This document shows positions 51,325 through 61,112 of a stretch of DNA of 64,000 nt, in pieces. The notes under the pieces were generated by a model. That model did not search any database, was not told where the DNA came from, and saw only the letters and a program-made list of their open reading frames with translations. The number at the start of each line of letters is the position of its first letter. Position 1 is the stretch's first letter. The position numbers and the translations under genes are program-made. Source of the DNA: Actinoallomurus purpureus (GTDB lineage: Bacteria; Actinomycetota; Actinomycetes; Streptosporangiales; Streptosporangiaceae); NCBI RefSeq assembly GCF_024055795.1, contig NZ_JAMXMY010000001.1, positions 806,001-870,000 of the forward strand, in the 5' to 3' direction.

Positions 51325-51690
51325 ATGACTGACGCCAAGCACGCCTTCCGATCCGCTGCCCGCCTGGGTATCAAGGCCACCGCGGCCCGCCGTACCGAGC
51401 TGGAAAAAGACCGCAACGCGCTGGCCCGCAGACTGCTCGACAAGCACGATGACCACCTCCGCTTCACCACCGACGTGCGGGTCCCTTTCGACAACAACCC
51501 AGCCGAGCGCGAGATACGGATGATCAAAATCCGGCAGAAGATCTCCGGCTGCCTACGCACCCTGACCGGAGCCGAGCAGTTCTGCGCCATCCGCTCCTAC
51601 CTGGCCACCACCGCCAAGCACGACATCGGCCTGCTCGACGCGCTCACCCGCCTCACCAACCGGCGTCCCTGGCTGCCCCCGGCCGTCTGA
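51325..51690 (+). pseudogene. IS66-family transposase C-terminal fragment
   Basis: This 121-residue frame contains VRVPFDNNPAEREIRMIKIR and KISGCLRTLTGAEQFCAIRS, the hallmark C-terminal end of IS66 transposases, finishing with LDALTRLTNRRPWLPP. The catalytic N-terminal three-quarters of the roughly 480-residue protein are missing, so it is inactive. Confidence 0.88.
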
Positions 51691-51821
51691 AATTGCGCTC
51701 GCCCAGCTCGCTCCGCGCAGGCCACGGATCCGGGACGGGGGGTTCGCAGCGGCTGCCTGACCGGAAGACCGCTTCCCCCCGGGAAAGCGATTCTTCTCGG
51801 GTCGGCCGATATGGTGATCCG

Positions 51822-52436
51822 GTGAAATTGACGAATTTCGGGCACGCCTGTGTGCGCGTCCAGGACGGCGATCGGGTGCTGGTGATCGATCCGGGTACCT
51901 TCTCCGACGCGGAGGCGGCGCTGTCCGAAGCTACAGCCGTGCTCGTCTCCCACGAGCACCCCGACCACATCGACGTCGAGACGCTCAAGGCCGCCTGGGC
52001 GGGCAACCCAACACTGACCATCCACACCCATGCGGCGCTGGCTGCCGAGCTCGGCCCGGGAGCGGTCACGGTTGCCGCCGGCGAGACCTTCACCGCCGCC
52101 GGCTTCACCGTGAAGGCCGTGGGCGGCGTTCACGCCGAGGTCATCGACGGACTGCCCGGCTGCCCGAACCTCGGGTTCATCGTGGACGGCCTCTACCACC
52201 CAGGAGACTCCCTCTTCGTCCCCACCGACGAGGTCGACACCCTACTGGTCCCGGCATCCGGCCCCTGGGTGAAGATCGGCGATGCCATCACCTTCGTCCG
52301 CGGCGTCCGGCCGGCCCGGGCGTTCCCGATCCACGACATCCAGCTCAGCACGATCGGTCTCGAGTACTTCGACGAGTGGCTCGAGGAGGAAACCGACTAC
52401 GCCCGCATACCGGTGGGCGATTCAGCCGATCTCTAG
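51822..52436 (+). CDS. MBL-fold metallo-hydrolase (UlaG-like)
   Basis: This 204-residue metallo-beta-lactamase-fold protein has the metal-binding VSHEHPDHIDVETLKAAW, GGVHAEVIDGLPGCPNLGFI and DGLYHPGDSLFVPTDEVDTL, with a late His in AFPIHDIQLSTIGLEYFDEW. The GTG at 51822 begins MKLTNFGHACVRVQDGDRVL, the usual start, although the open frame extends upstream. The substrate is unknown. It lies between IS66 and other remnants but is itself intact. Confidence 0.9.
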   Translation: MKLTNFGHACVRVQDGDRVLVIDPGTFSDAEAALSEATAVLVSHEHPDHIDVETLKAAWAGNPTLTIHTHAALAAELGPGAVTVAAGETFTAAGFTVKAVGGVHAEVIDGLPGCPNLGFIVDGLYHPGDSLFVPTDEVDTLLVPASGPWVKIGDAITFVRGVRPARAFPIHDIQLSTIGLEYFDEWLEEETDYARIPVGDSADL

Positions 52437-52766
52437 TACGGCAGCGCATTTCCTTAAGCGAGCTGCGGGTATGCGTGCCGGGGTGGTCGGCGGAGGCGGT
52501 TCGTTAGTGGTGCCAGCGGGCTCGGGCGCGGTAGCGATCTCGCCAGTTCCGCCAGTGGATGGTGTGCTCGATGCCGTGGCGTGGTGGCGGGAAATGCAGG
52601 GCTCAGCCGAGGGCCTGGATGCAAGGAAGCTGACCAGTCACGTTCCTTGATCATGTCAAGGAGATTAATTTCACGGCTGCAGAAATCCCCGACGATCGAT
52701 TGATGGAAATCATTGAGGCCTTGGGAATACCGCTGCCCACCTGAAGGGACCTGCCGGAAGTCATCG
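52437..52766. other. Remnant sequence after MBL gene
   Basis: CTAGTACGGCAGCGCATTTC at 52434 and the following 200 bp look like an insertion-sequence end, with minus-strand coding-like PPRHAYPQLA. A low-GC plus-strand stretch at about 52650-52745 reads DHVKEINFTAAEIPDDRLME and ends IPLPT, a tail of an unidentified gene. Confidence 0.35.
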
Positions 52767-52940
52767 CTTGAGGTCGCCTACGTCGGGGATCGGCTCCACA
52801 CCGATGCCATCGCGGTCACCAACGCCGGGCTGCACGGCATCTGGCTGAACCGCCGCAACGACTCCTCACCCGCAGAGCCACCGGTCAGCCAGACCCTCAA
52901 CGACCTCCCCACCCTCCTGATCCATCAATCTGTCTCATGA
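52767..52940 (+). pseudogene. HAD-superfamily hydrolase C-terminal remnant
   Basis: VAYVGDRLHTDAIAVTNAGL and HGIWLNRRNDS match motif IV (GDxxxxD) and the end of HAD phosphatases. The nucleophile-bearing N-terminus is absent. The frame ends in the palindrome at 52930. Confidence 0.65.
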
Positions 52941-52952
52941 TCAATGAGACAG
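52930..52952. repeat. CTGTCTCAT/ATGAGACAG palindrome
   Basis: Perfect 9-bp arms surround GATCA. A related CTCATGATCAACGAGACGG occurs at about 51298, so similar elements flank the 1.6-kb IS66/MBL/HAD block in direct orientation. Confidence 0.6.
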
Positions 52953-53094
52953 GACAACGACCCCTTGTCACTCGACCTGCTCGGCATCTCGCTGAAGCCG
53001 AGCAGATCCCGTCGTTCCTCCCGGTCGCCCTGATCTATGCCATTCGTCTCCCGTGTCGCATCCGTCCGGCGGGGAGGGCATGTGCGCTCCCCGA

Positions 53095-54471
53095 TTACCA
53101 GCCGACGGCGACCAGCAGGTACTGCGGGTCGCCGTGGGAGATGAACGAGGACTGGCCGGCGACGTCGTCGTAGGGGAAGCCGTAGGCCAGGTGGTTGATC
53201 GCGTGGTCGTGCCAGAACTTGGCGTAGTAGTTGGCCGGAGCCGCCTTGTAATACTGGCTCGAGTCGGACCACTGCGACTGGGGCAGCTGCGCGACGTGCC
53301 GGTTCAGCGCTGCGCACATGTCGGGATTGCCCGCCAGGGAGCCCGCGCAGCCGGTGATGTTCGAGGTGCTCTCGGTGACGCCGACCGACTGGGCGTAGCT
53401 CGTGAAGTAGTTCGCGTACTGTCCGCCGGCGCGGAAATCGCTGTCACTGCCCGGCGCGGGGATGTAGTAGGGGGCCTGGACCGTGGCCAGGTGCTTGAAC
53501 TCGGTCGGTACCTCGTTCTGGAACCGCTGGAAGGTCGTGGAGCGGTCCTCGGCGAAGGTGGCCTGGTCCTCCCCCACCTGAGCGTCGTACCCGTCCTTGG
53601 CGTGCAGCCGCATTGCCAGCTTCAGGCCGAACCCGTCGACCCGCGTCGTGTTGCCGTTGAACACCGCAGGCCCGATCGTGAACTCGATGAAGTCCCGGTA
53701 CTGGCTGGTCGGCGAGCCGAGGTAAAAGTACATCCGGCCGGCGGAGTTCGCGGGCATGTCGATGTAGGGCTGCTCGGCGATGGAGTGCGTCTGGCCGCCC
53801 CAGCTCCAGTAGACCTGGCTGTCGGGGTACTTGCCGTTCGTCCGGTTGAGGATCTTGAACATCAGGACGTTGTTGGCGGCGGGGATGGTGCTCGTGTCAC
53901 CCCAGAACGAATCCGGCGGTGGCGTCGTGGTCGTCCCGCTGTAGACCGCGAACTCCCAGAGCGAGTAGCCGTACTGGGTGGCGCGGGCCGTGCCGTACAT
54001 CCGGATGTACCGCCCGGTGCCGGTGACGTTGAGCGTCTGCGTGCCGCCAGTGCCGATCGTGGTGCTGTAGATGGTGGTCCAGCCGCCGGTGCCGCTGTCC
54101 GACACCTGGATCTGGAAGGCCGTGGCGTACGCCGCCTCCCAGGTGAGCACCACCTGGCAGACGTGCTGCGACGACCCGAGGTCGACCTGCAGCCACTGCG
54201 GGTCGCTGAAGGCGCTGGACCAGCGCGTACCGGCGTTGCCGTCCACGGCGGCCGAGGCGGGCAGGCCGGAGTTCTCGGTGGAGGACGCGGTCGCGGGCCG
54301 GTTCAGCGCCACGTTGGAGCCGCCGCAGGCGTCGGCCGTGGGGGTCGTGGCTGCGGCATGGGGCGTGATCACGGCTAGCCGGCCGACGAGGACCGTGATC
54401 ACGGCGAACGCGATCAGGAGGACATGTGCGGGTGTGCGGCTGTACGCCGCCGGGCGGGGACTCGGCTGCAT
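53095..54471 (-). CDS. Secreted F5/8-type module plus GH64-like beta-1,3-glucanase
   Basis: This 458-residue protein has a signal peptide (LLIAFAVITVLVGRLAV, cleavage near PHAAA), then an F5/8 type C/CBM32 module (ALNRPATASSTENSGLPASA ... GYSLWEFAVY). A C-terminal GH64/thaumatin-like domain follows (VLMFKILNRTNGKYPDSQVY; TRVDGFGLKLAMRLH; YGFPYDDVAGQSSFISHGDP). It likely binds and cleaves beta-1,3-glucan outside the cell. GAAGGGAGCTGTC precedes ATG 54471. It is divergent from the GH3 gene. Confidence 0.87.
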   Translation of the reverse strand: MQPSPRPAAYSRTPAHVLLIAFAVITVLVGRLAVITPHAAATTPTADACGGSNVALNRPATASSTENSGLPASAAVDGNAGTRWSSAFSDPQWLQVDLGSSQHVCQVVLTWEAAYATAFQIQVSDSGTGGWTTIYSTTIGTGGTQTLNVTGTGRYIRMYGTARATQYGYSLWEFAVYSGTTTTPPPDSFWGDTSTIPAANNVLMFKILNRTNGKYPDSQVYWSWGGQTHSIAEQPYIDMPANSAGRMYFYLGSPTSQYRDFIEFTIGPAVFNGNTTRVDGFGLKLAMRLHAKDGYDAQVGEDQATFAEDRSTTFQRFQNEVPTEFKHLATVQAPYYIPAPGSDSDFRAGGQYANYFTSYAQSVGVTESTSNITGCAGSLAGNPDMCAALNRHVAQLPQSQWSDSSQYYKAAPANYYAKFWHDHAINHLAYGFPYDDVAGQSSFISHGDPQYLLVAVGW

Positions 54472-54520
54472 GACAGCTCCCTTCTGGGGGTAGGGAGACA
54501 CTTAATATAAGGCTTAAAAT

Positions 54521-54547
54521 TTGCCGTGGCAATGTATTGACACGGCA
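54521..54547. promoter_or_regulatory. Operator between GH64-like and GH3 genes
   Basis: TTGCCGTGGCAA (54521-54532) is a near-palindrome, and TGCCGTG (54522-54528) with CACGGCA (54541-54547) is a perfect 7-bp inverted repeat. The AT-rich CTTAATATAAGGCTTAAAAT lies just upstream. Position suits a sugar-responsive repressor controlling both glycosidases. Confidence 0.5.
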
Positions 54548-54694
54548 CTTGACCCCGAGCAGTCTTTCGGGGAAGCGCGCCTCTCCTTCAACTCTCGGCG
54601 CCCGTCAGAGCCCGATCCTCATCGCCGGGAGCTCTTCCGCCCACCCCGTTGCGCGACGGCGGTCCCCGTTGCGCTCGCGAGGAGAAGATGCCCC

Positions 54695-57600
54695 ATGAAG
54701 CCCGGTATTCGGGTGGTACGTCCCACCGTGCCCGCGGCGCTGATCGCCGTACTGATCGTCCTCCTGGCATACATAGGGGTCGGCCTGTCGACTCCGGCGA
54801 GCGCCGCGCCCTCGCTGCTGTCGCAGGGCAAGCCGGTCACCGCCTCGTCGACCGAGAACGCGGGTACGCCCGCCTCGGCCACCGTGGACGGGGACCCCGC
54901 GACCCGCTGGTCGAGCGCGTTCAGCGACCCCCAGTGGATTCAGGTCGACCTCGGTGGCCCCGCCACCGTCTCCCAGGTGGTGTTCACGTGGGAGACGGCG
55001 TACGCGACGGCGTTTCAGATCCAGGTCTCCGATGACGCCGCCACCTGGACGACCGTCTACAGCACCACCACCGGTACCGGCGGGACGCAGACCCTGAACG
55101 TCTCCGGCACCGGGCGGTACATCCGGATGTACGGGACGGCCCGCGCCACCCAGTGGGGCTACTCACTGTGGGAGTTCCAGGTGTACGGCTCGATCGGGTC
55201 CTCGCCGGGCACGACACCGATCTCCGCTTTCAAGCCGGTGCGGGCCTCCTCCGTGGAGGGCGCGAACGCCCCTGCCGCGGCGGTGGACGGCCGTACGAGC
55301 ACCCGCTGGTCCAGCCTCGCCACGGACAACGAGTGGCTGGAGGTCGATCTGGGCGGGCCGGCCACCATCACCGGCGCCACCCTCGTCTGGGAGAACGCCT
55401 ACGCCACCGGTTATCGCGTCGAGGTGTCCGACAACGGGACAGCCTGGACCGACATCTACACCACGACGACGGGCAAGGGCGGCACCGAGAACCTCGGCAT
55501 CTCCGGTAAGGGCCGCTACGTGCGCTTCCAGGGCACGGCGAGAGCCACGGGATACGGCTACTCACTGTGGGAGTTCCAGATCTTCGGCACGGTCGACACG
55601 TCGGGGAACACCCCGCCGCTGCTCTCGCCGCCGACCAAGGCGCCGACGGCCACCGGCCAGTTCGCGCTCTCGGCGCCCGCGGACCATGCCATGGTCACCG
55701 ACACCCGCCGCCCGGCACTGTCCTGGACCGCCGTGTCCGGCGCCGCCCACTACGAAGTGTGGATCAACGTCAGCCGCACCGACTACGACTTCACCGCGTC
55801 CGGCAGGCTGCTCGACCTCTTCACGAAGGTCGCCGAGCCCACCGGCACCGGTTACACGCCGAGCTGGGACATCGGCGACCGCTGGACGTACAAGTGGTTC
55901 GTCGTCGCGGTGAGCGGTTCGGGCGCCAGAACCACGTCCGACATCCGCACCTTCAGCGTCTATCTCCCTGCCGTCGAGGCGGCCGATGACGGCGTCGGCA
56001 TCGTGGGTGGCGCCCGTGATCTGAACAAGAACGGAACGATCGAGCCGTACGAGGACTGGCGGCGGCCGGTCGAGACGCGGGTGGCCGACCTTCTCGGCAG
56101 GATGACGCCTGAGGAGAAGGCGTATCAGATGTTCTACAACGCCCAGACCTATCCGCGGTCGGGCTGGCATTTCGGCCCGGCGCAGCCGGGCGACCTCGAC
56201 AAGGTGCTTCGCTCGGCCGCGGGAACACGTCTCGGCATCCCCCCGGTCTCCGCGGGCGACACCATCTCCGGGTACGAGACCACCTATCCGCTGCAGAGCG
56301 CGCTGGCCGCCGCGAAGGATTACCCGCTCGATTACAAGCTCGGCGACATGCAACGCCGTGAGCAGTTGGAGGTCGGCACGCGCGGCGTCCTCGGGCCGCT
56401 CGCCGAGGTCGGCACCAAGGTGCTCTACCCGCGGATCCAGGAAGGCAACGGCGAGAACGCCGACGTCGCGGCGGCTCAGGTACGGGCCTTGCTCGCCGGT
56501 CTGCAGGGCGGCCCGGAGCTCAACCCCGCCTCCGTCCTCGCGACCGTCAAGCACTGGCCGGGAGAAGGTGCCGGCGGTGAGGCGGGCATCGTCTACGACG
56601 GGGTGACGATCAAGTACCACATGATTCCGTGGCGGGCCGCGATCGATGCCGGAGCCGTCAACATCATGCCCGGTTACGCGGGCAGCTCCTTCCTCGACCC
56701 AGGGGGGCCGGGCGCGGGCAACAGCAAGCCCATCCTCGACTACCTTCGCAACAACCTGGGCTATACCGGCCTCATCACGACCGACTGGCTGCCGTCCAGC
56801 GCGTGGATCAGCGCGGCGAACGCCGGTTCCGACGTGATGGGCGGGGCCGACCCGGGCGCGTCCGGATTCTCGATGCCGGACTTCCTCGCCAGTGTGCCGA
56901 TCTCCAGGATCAACGACGCGGTGACCCGGATCCTCCGGCTGAAGTTCGAGCTCGGCATCTTCGATCGCCCATACGGCGATCCGGTCAATGGCCCCTACCG
57001 CTTCCACCAGCCGTCCTATGTCGCGCTCGCCGACCAGGCCGCGCGCGAATCCCTCACCCTGCTCAAGAACAACGGTGTCCTTCCGCTCAAGCTCAAGGCG
57101 GGTGACAACATCGTGGTGGCTGGTCCGCGCGCCACTGACGGCGCCGCGTGCTGCGTCTGGACGAGCTACTTCCACCAGGGCTACGGCTCGCTGGACATCC
57201 TGGATGCGATCAAGGCCCGGGCGGCGAAGGACGGCGTCAACGTCTACTCCGGCAGCGGGCCCTCGCCCAAACTGGCCATCGTGGCGGTGGGAGAGCCGAG
57301 TTACACGCACGCCACCGCGTGGGTGAAGGAAGAGCCCTACCTGCCGCCGGATCAGCTCTCCATCATCCAGGGCTTCCATGACCAAGGAATCCCGGTCGTG
57401 GTGGTCATGGATCTGCCCCGGCCAACGGTGATCTCGGACTGGAACGGCATCGCCGACGCCATCGTGATGACCTATCGCGGGGGCGAGGAGGTCGGCCCGG
57501 CCACGGCCTCCCTGCTCTTCGGCGACCATACGCCTCACGGGACGCTGCCCTGGCAGCTCCCGCGCGGTGTCGACCAGGTCCTGAAGCCGGGCGGCACGGA

Positions 57601-57763
57601 CGTCCCCGCCGATGCCGTCGAGGATTGGAGCCTGCCGTACGACCTGGGCGCGACCGCCGCCGAGCGCTCCGACATCCGCGCCCACATCGACGCCGGTCAG
57701 TCACCGCCCACTACCTACGGAAATCCGCTCTACCCCTATGGTTTCGGCCTCCAAAGCTGGTAG
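54695..57763 (+). CDS. Secreted GH3 beta-glycosidase with two F5/8-type modules
   Basis: This 1022-residue protein has a signal peptide ending TPASAAP, two F5/8 type C modules (about residues 38-170 and 178-305), and a fibronectin-like linker (LSWTAVSGAAHYEVWINVSR). A GH3 catalytic region follows, with RVADLLGRMTPEEKAYQMFY and nucleophile Asp697 in GLITTDWLPSS, then the GH3 C-terminal domain (SLTLLKNNGVLPLKLKAGDN). GAGGAGAAG precedes ATG 54695. It probably finishes beta-glucan breakdown begun by the divergent GH64-like enzyme. Confidence 0.93.
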   Translation: MKPGIRVVRPTVPAALIAVLIVLLAYIGVGLSTPASAAPSLLSQGKPVTASSTENAGTPASATVDGDPATRWSSAFSDPQWIQVDLGGPATVSQVVFTWETAYATAFQIQVSDDAATWTTVYSTTTGTGGTQTLNVSGTGRYIRMYGTARATQWGYSLWEFQVYGSIGSSPGTTPISAFKPVRASSVEGANAPAAAVDGRTSTRWSSLATDNEWLEVDLGGPATITGATLVWENAYATGYRVEVSDNGTAWTDIYTTTTGKGGTENLGISGKGRYVRFQGTARATGYGYSLWEFQIFGTVDTSGNTPPLLSPPTKAPTATGQFALSAPADHAMVTDTRRPALSWTAVSGAAHYEVWINVSRTDYDFTASGRLLDLFTKVAEPTGTGYTPSWDIGDRWTYKWFVVAVSGSGARTTSDIRTFSVYLPAVEAADDGVGIVGGARDLNKNGTIEPYEDWRRPVETRVADLLGRMTPEEKAYQMFYNAQTYPRSGWHFGPAQPGDLDKVLRSAAGTRLGIPPVSAGDTISGYETTYPLQSALAAAKDYPLDYKLGDMQRREQLEVGTRGVLGPLAEVGTKVLYPRIQEGNGENADVAAAQVRALLAGLQGGPELNPASVLATVKHWPGEGAGGEAGIVYDGVTIKYHMIPWRAAIDAGAVNIMPGYAGSSFLDPGGPGAGNSKPILDYLRNNLGYTGLITTDWLPSSAWISAANAGSDVMGGADPGASGFSMPDFLASVPISRINDAVTRILRLKFELGIFDRPYGDPVNGPYRFHQPSYVALADQAARESLTLLKNNGVLPLKLKAGDNIVVAGPRATDGAACCVWTSYFHQGYGSLDILDAIKARAAKDGVNVYSGSGPSPKLAIVAVGEPSYTHATAWVKEEPYLPPDQLSIIQGFHDQGIPVVVVMDLPRPTVISDWNGIADAIVMTYRGGEEVGPATASLLFGDHTPHGTLPWQLPRGVDQVLKPGGTDVPADAVEDWSLPYDLGATAAERSDIRAHIDAGQSPPTTYGNPLYPYGFGLQSW

Positions 57764-57860
57764 CACGCCGCTGGGCCGGACCGGTTGCGATGTGCTGCGC
57801 TGAGCCCGTTCGGGAGCCGGCGAACGGGTTCTGTCGCAGGGCGGCGGTAGGGTCCGGCGG

Positions 57861-58916
57861 GTGCGTCCTGCCGAGGTTCAACGGATCACCGTGGAAGAAG
57901 CCGCCGATCGTTACGCGGAGCTGGTGCGGGCCAAGACGGTCACCGGCGCGCTGGCGCCCAGCACGGCGGAGATCTACACGCGTGACGTCCACACGTTCGT
58001 CGCCCTGGCCGGCACGGGCCGGGTGCTGGATGACCTGACCGGTGAGGACGTCGACGAGGTGCTGCTGCGGTTCGCGCGCAAGCCGGACGGGCGGCGCAGG
58101 GCGCCGGTGCCCGCCGACGGGTCCGCTCCCCTGCAGAGCGCGTTCTCCCAGGCGCGGTTCCGCCGGTCGGTGTCGGCGTTCTTCCGGCACGCGGCCGTGG
58201 CCGGGTGGGTCCAGCTGAACCCGATGCGGGCGGTGACGGTGACATCGCGGCAGCGGGGTGGTCTTCGGCCGGAGCGGCGGGCGCTGACCCGTGAGCAGGC
58301 CGAGGGGCTGCTGGGCTCGGCGCGTGCCCTGGCCGCGGCCGGGCCGGAGGAGGGCAGGCGGGCCGATCAGCGCACCGAACTGCGGGACGCCCTGATCGTG
58401 TTGCTGCTGGCGACGGTGGGTCCGCGGGTGTCGGAGCTGACCCGCGCGGACGTGGAGCATTTCTTCACCAATGACGGGGTGCGCTACTGGCGGATCTTCG
58501 GCAAGGGAGGCCGTACCCGTGACGTGCCTCTCCCCCGCGGTGTCGCGCAGGTCCTCGACGCGTACCTGGCGGAGCGGCGCGCCCGTGCGGTGGACACTCC
58601 GGCGCTGTTGTTGTCGTGGCGGGGGCGGCGGCTGGCGCGCGGTGACGTGCAGGCGGTGATCGATCGGGTGCTGGCGCGGGTCGATCCGGATCGGCGGCGT
58701 TCGGTGACTCCGCACGGGCTGCGGCACACGACCGCGACGCATCTGCTGGCCGCGGCGACCGACATGGACGCCGTGCGGCGGGTGCTGGGGCATTCGGACC
58801 TGTCGACGCTGGGCCGGTACCGCGACGAGCTGCCCGGGGAGCTGGAGGCGGCGATGCGCGCCCATCCCCTGCTCGGCGGTCCGGGGGCCGAGACCGGCGG
58901 CTCCCGGGAGGCGTAG
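57861..58916 (+). CDS. Tyrosine site-specific recombinase
   Basis: This 351-residue XerC/D-like integrase has an N-terminal SAM-like core-binding domain and an intact catalytic set: Arg in TVGPRVSELTRAD, Lys in GKGGRTRDVPLP, HGLRHTTATHLL, LGHSDLSTL and Tyr in GRYRDEL. The GTG start at 57861 gives MRPAEVQRITVEEAADRYAE. No excisionase or tRNA attachment site is visible beside it, so it may be chromosomal or a stranded integrase. Confidence 0.92.
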   Translation: MRPAEVQRITVEEAADRYAELVRAKTVTGALAPSTAEIYTRDVHTFVALAGTGRVLDDLTGEDVDEVLLRFARKPDGRRRAPVPADGSAPLQSAFSQARFRRSVSAFFRHAAVAGWVQLNPMRAVTVTSRQRGGLRPERRALTREQAEGLLGSARALAAAGPEEGRRADQRTELRDALIVLLLATVGPRVSELTRADVEHFFTNDGVRYWRIFGKGGRTRDVPLPRGVAQVLDAYLAERRARAVDTPALLLSWRGRRLARGDVQAVIDRVLARVDPDRRRSVTPHGLRHTTATHLLAAATDMDAVRRVLGHSDLSTLGRYRDELPGELEAAMRAHPLLGGPGAETGGSREA

Positions 58917-58969
58917 CGGGCTCCGCAGCCGGTCCGCGCCGCATGTCCGGCCGGCTCGGCGCGCTGGGT

Positions 58970-59728
58970 CTATGCCCTCCGGGGGGTACGGCGCAGGGTG
59001 CCCAGGGCCGCCATGGCGCCGGCGATGACCGTGATGGCGGTGATGGCGGTGATGGCCAGGACGGCGTGGGTGTAGGGGCCGGCGGGATGGCCGCCGAGCG
59101 CGGCCTGGAAGCCGTGGACCGCCCAGTAGGCCGGCAGGGCGGGTGCGAGGTCGCCGATCCAGTGGGGCAGGCCGGTGAGCGGGACGAGGGCACCGCTGAG
59201 AGCCGTCATGATCATCGCGGTGATGTCGGCGATGGCGCCGAGGCGTCCGTGGCCGTCCAGCCAGGCTCCGAGGGCCAGGCCGAGGGCGGTGGCGCAGGAC
59301 GCCCAGGCGAGCCAGAGCAGGGGCAGCCGCCATGTGCCGGCGGTCAGGTCGAGTCCGTACCACCAGCCGGCCTCGGTGAACAGCAGGGCCTGGAGGGTGA
59401 CGAAGACGGTGATGAGCGGCAGGGCCTTGCCGGTGAGGACGGAGACACGGCGGGCGGGGGTGGCACGCAGCCGGTCCCAGGTGTGCCGGTCGCGTTCGGC
59501 GAGGAGTTACTCGCCGGCCACGTCCAGGGCCACGAGGGTGAACATGACGGCGGTGCCGGCGGCGGCGCCGATCGCGCCGGAGGTGCCGGGGGCGGCCATC
59601 CGTGCGTAGACCGGGTGCAGGACGGCCATCAGGGTCGAGGACATCACCGCGTAGGCGATGAGGGTGCCCGGGTCGCGGGCCAGCAGGACGCAGGTGTGGC
59701 GGGTGATGACGGCGGTGTCACGCAGCAT
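58970..59728 (-). pseudogene. ABC-2 permease with premature stop
   Basis: The 252-codon frame codes for an ABC-2 type permease: MLRDTAVITRHTCVLLARDP, then TSGAIGAAAGTAVMFTLVAL, and after the stop LLAERDRHTWDRLRATPARR and four more helices. An in-frame TAA at 59509-59507, after VALDVAGE, interrupts it without any shift of frame. A single base change would restore it. It follows the ATPase with an 11-bp overlap. Confidence 0.85.
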
Positions 59729-60575
59729 GAGAGGACTCCCGGGAGGCGAGGCGGCGGTACAGGTCGTCGAGGGCGGGCGGGGTGATGTCGATGCCGCGCA
59801 GTCGTACGGCTTCGGGGCCGAGTCCGGTCAGGGCGCGTGCGGCGGCCTCGGCGGGCCGGGGTGAGGTGATGACGAGGGTGTCGCGGTGGGTGTGGCCGGG
59901 GGCGGGTCCGTCGAAGCGCAGGAGGGCGGTGCCGGGCAGGTCGTCGAGGAGGGTCTGGCGGGGGCCGCGGGCGATGACCCGGCCGTGGGCGGCGACGGCG
60001 AGGGTGGCGTCGAGTTCGACGAGCTCGGGCAGGTAGTGGGTGGTGTAGCAGATGGCGGCGCCGTCGTCGGCGCGGGCGCGGACGACGGCCAGGAGCGCCT
60101 GGCGGGTGGCGGGGTCGGCGCCGGTGGTGGGTTCGTCGAGCAGCAGGACCGTGGGGCGGTGCAGAAGGGCGGTGGCGGTCTGGACGCGGCGCTGCTGGCC
60201 GCCGGACAGCCGGCCGACGGGGCGGTCGAGCAGGTCCTGGAGTGCCATGGCGGCGGTGACCTGGTCGATCTCGGTGCGCAGTCGGTGGCGGCGGAGTCCG
60301 GCCAGGCCGCCGAAGAGGCGGAGGTTGTCGCGGACCGTGGCGGTGGGGTACAGGGCGGGTTCCTGGGGCGCCCAGCCGATGGCGCGGCGGGCGGTGCGGC
60401 GGGCCGGGTCGGTGCCGGCGATGAGGATGCGGCCGGAGTCGGGCCGGTCCAGGCCGCAGGCGATCCGCGCGAAGGTGGTCTTGCCGGCGCCGTTGTGGCC
60501 GATGAGGCCACAGATCTCCCCCGCCGTGATGGTGAGGTCGAAGCCGTCGAGGGCGGTGGTCCGTAGGAGGGAGGG
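59718..60575 (-). pseudogene. ABC transporter ATPase lacking a start
   Basis: TTALDGFDLTITAGEICGLI, Walker A GHNGAGKTT, signature LSGGQQRR and Walker B VLLLDEPTTGADP are intact, as is the H-loop CYTTHYLPEL. The expected first 12 or so codons are missing, and no ATG/GTG/TTG in frame precedes the domain before it meets the divergent TetR gene. A small deletion at the junction is inferred. Confidence 0.75.
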
Positions 60576-60581
60576 CGGTCG

Positions 60582-61112
60582 ATGGCCCGGAGAGGACTGA
60601 CACGCGGCGAGATCATCGACGCGACGTGGGACCTGGCGGCGCAGCGGGGGCTCGCGGCGGTGACCATGCGCGCGGTCGCCGAGCAGCTGGACGTCACCCC
60701 CATGGCGCTGTACCGGCACGTCGGGGACAAGCAGGGCCTGCTCGACGGCCTGGTGGAGCGCCTGCTCGGGGAGATTCCCGAGCCGGACCCGGGGCTGCCG
60801 TGGCGGGAACGGCTGCGCGAGCTGGCCGCCGGGATCCGGGTGGTGGCCCGGGCGCACCCGGACCTGTTCCCCCTGCTGTTCCACCGCCCGGCGGTCACCG
60901 CGGCGGCGCGCCGCCCGCGTGACACGGTGTACGCCGCGTTGCGGGAGGCGGGGCTGGCCGGGGACGACGTCGTCCGGGCGGAGCGGTTCTTGTCGACGTT
61001 CATCCTGGGGTTCGCGGCCTCGGAGGCGGGCGGCCGGTTCGGTCACCTGGACGCCGACGCGGAGTTCGGCTACGCCGCCGACGCCATCGCCCGTCTGCTC
61101 GAGAAGGACTGA
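60582..61112 (+). CDS. TetR-family regulator
   Basis: This 176-residue protein has the HTH RGEIIDATWDLAAQRGLAAV and TMRAVAEQLDVTPMALYRHV, followed by a helical ligand domain. GTAGGAGGGAGG precedes ATG 60582. It abuts the 5' end of the divergent ABC ATPase and was probably its repressor. With the exporter broken, its present role is unclear. Confidence 0.9.
   Translation: MARRGLTRGEIIDATWDLAAQRGLAAVTMRAVAEQLDVTPMALYRHVGDKQGLLDGLVERLLGEIPEPDPGLPWRERLRELAAGIRVVARAHPDLFPLLFHRPAVTAAARRPRDTVYAALREAGLAGDDVVRAERFLSTFILGFAASEAGGRFGHLDADAEFGYAADAIARLLEKD

Noticed and set aside
55562-57685. 707-codon minus-strand frame across the GH3 gene
   Set aside because: Third-position bias and GH3 motifs favour the plus strand. 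The product has no recognisable features.
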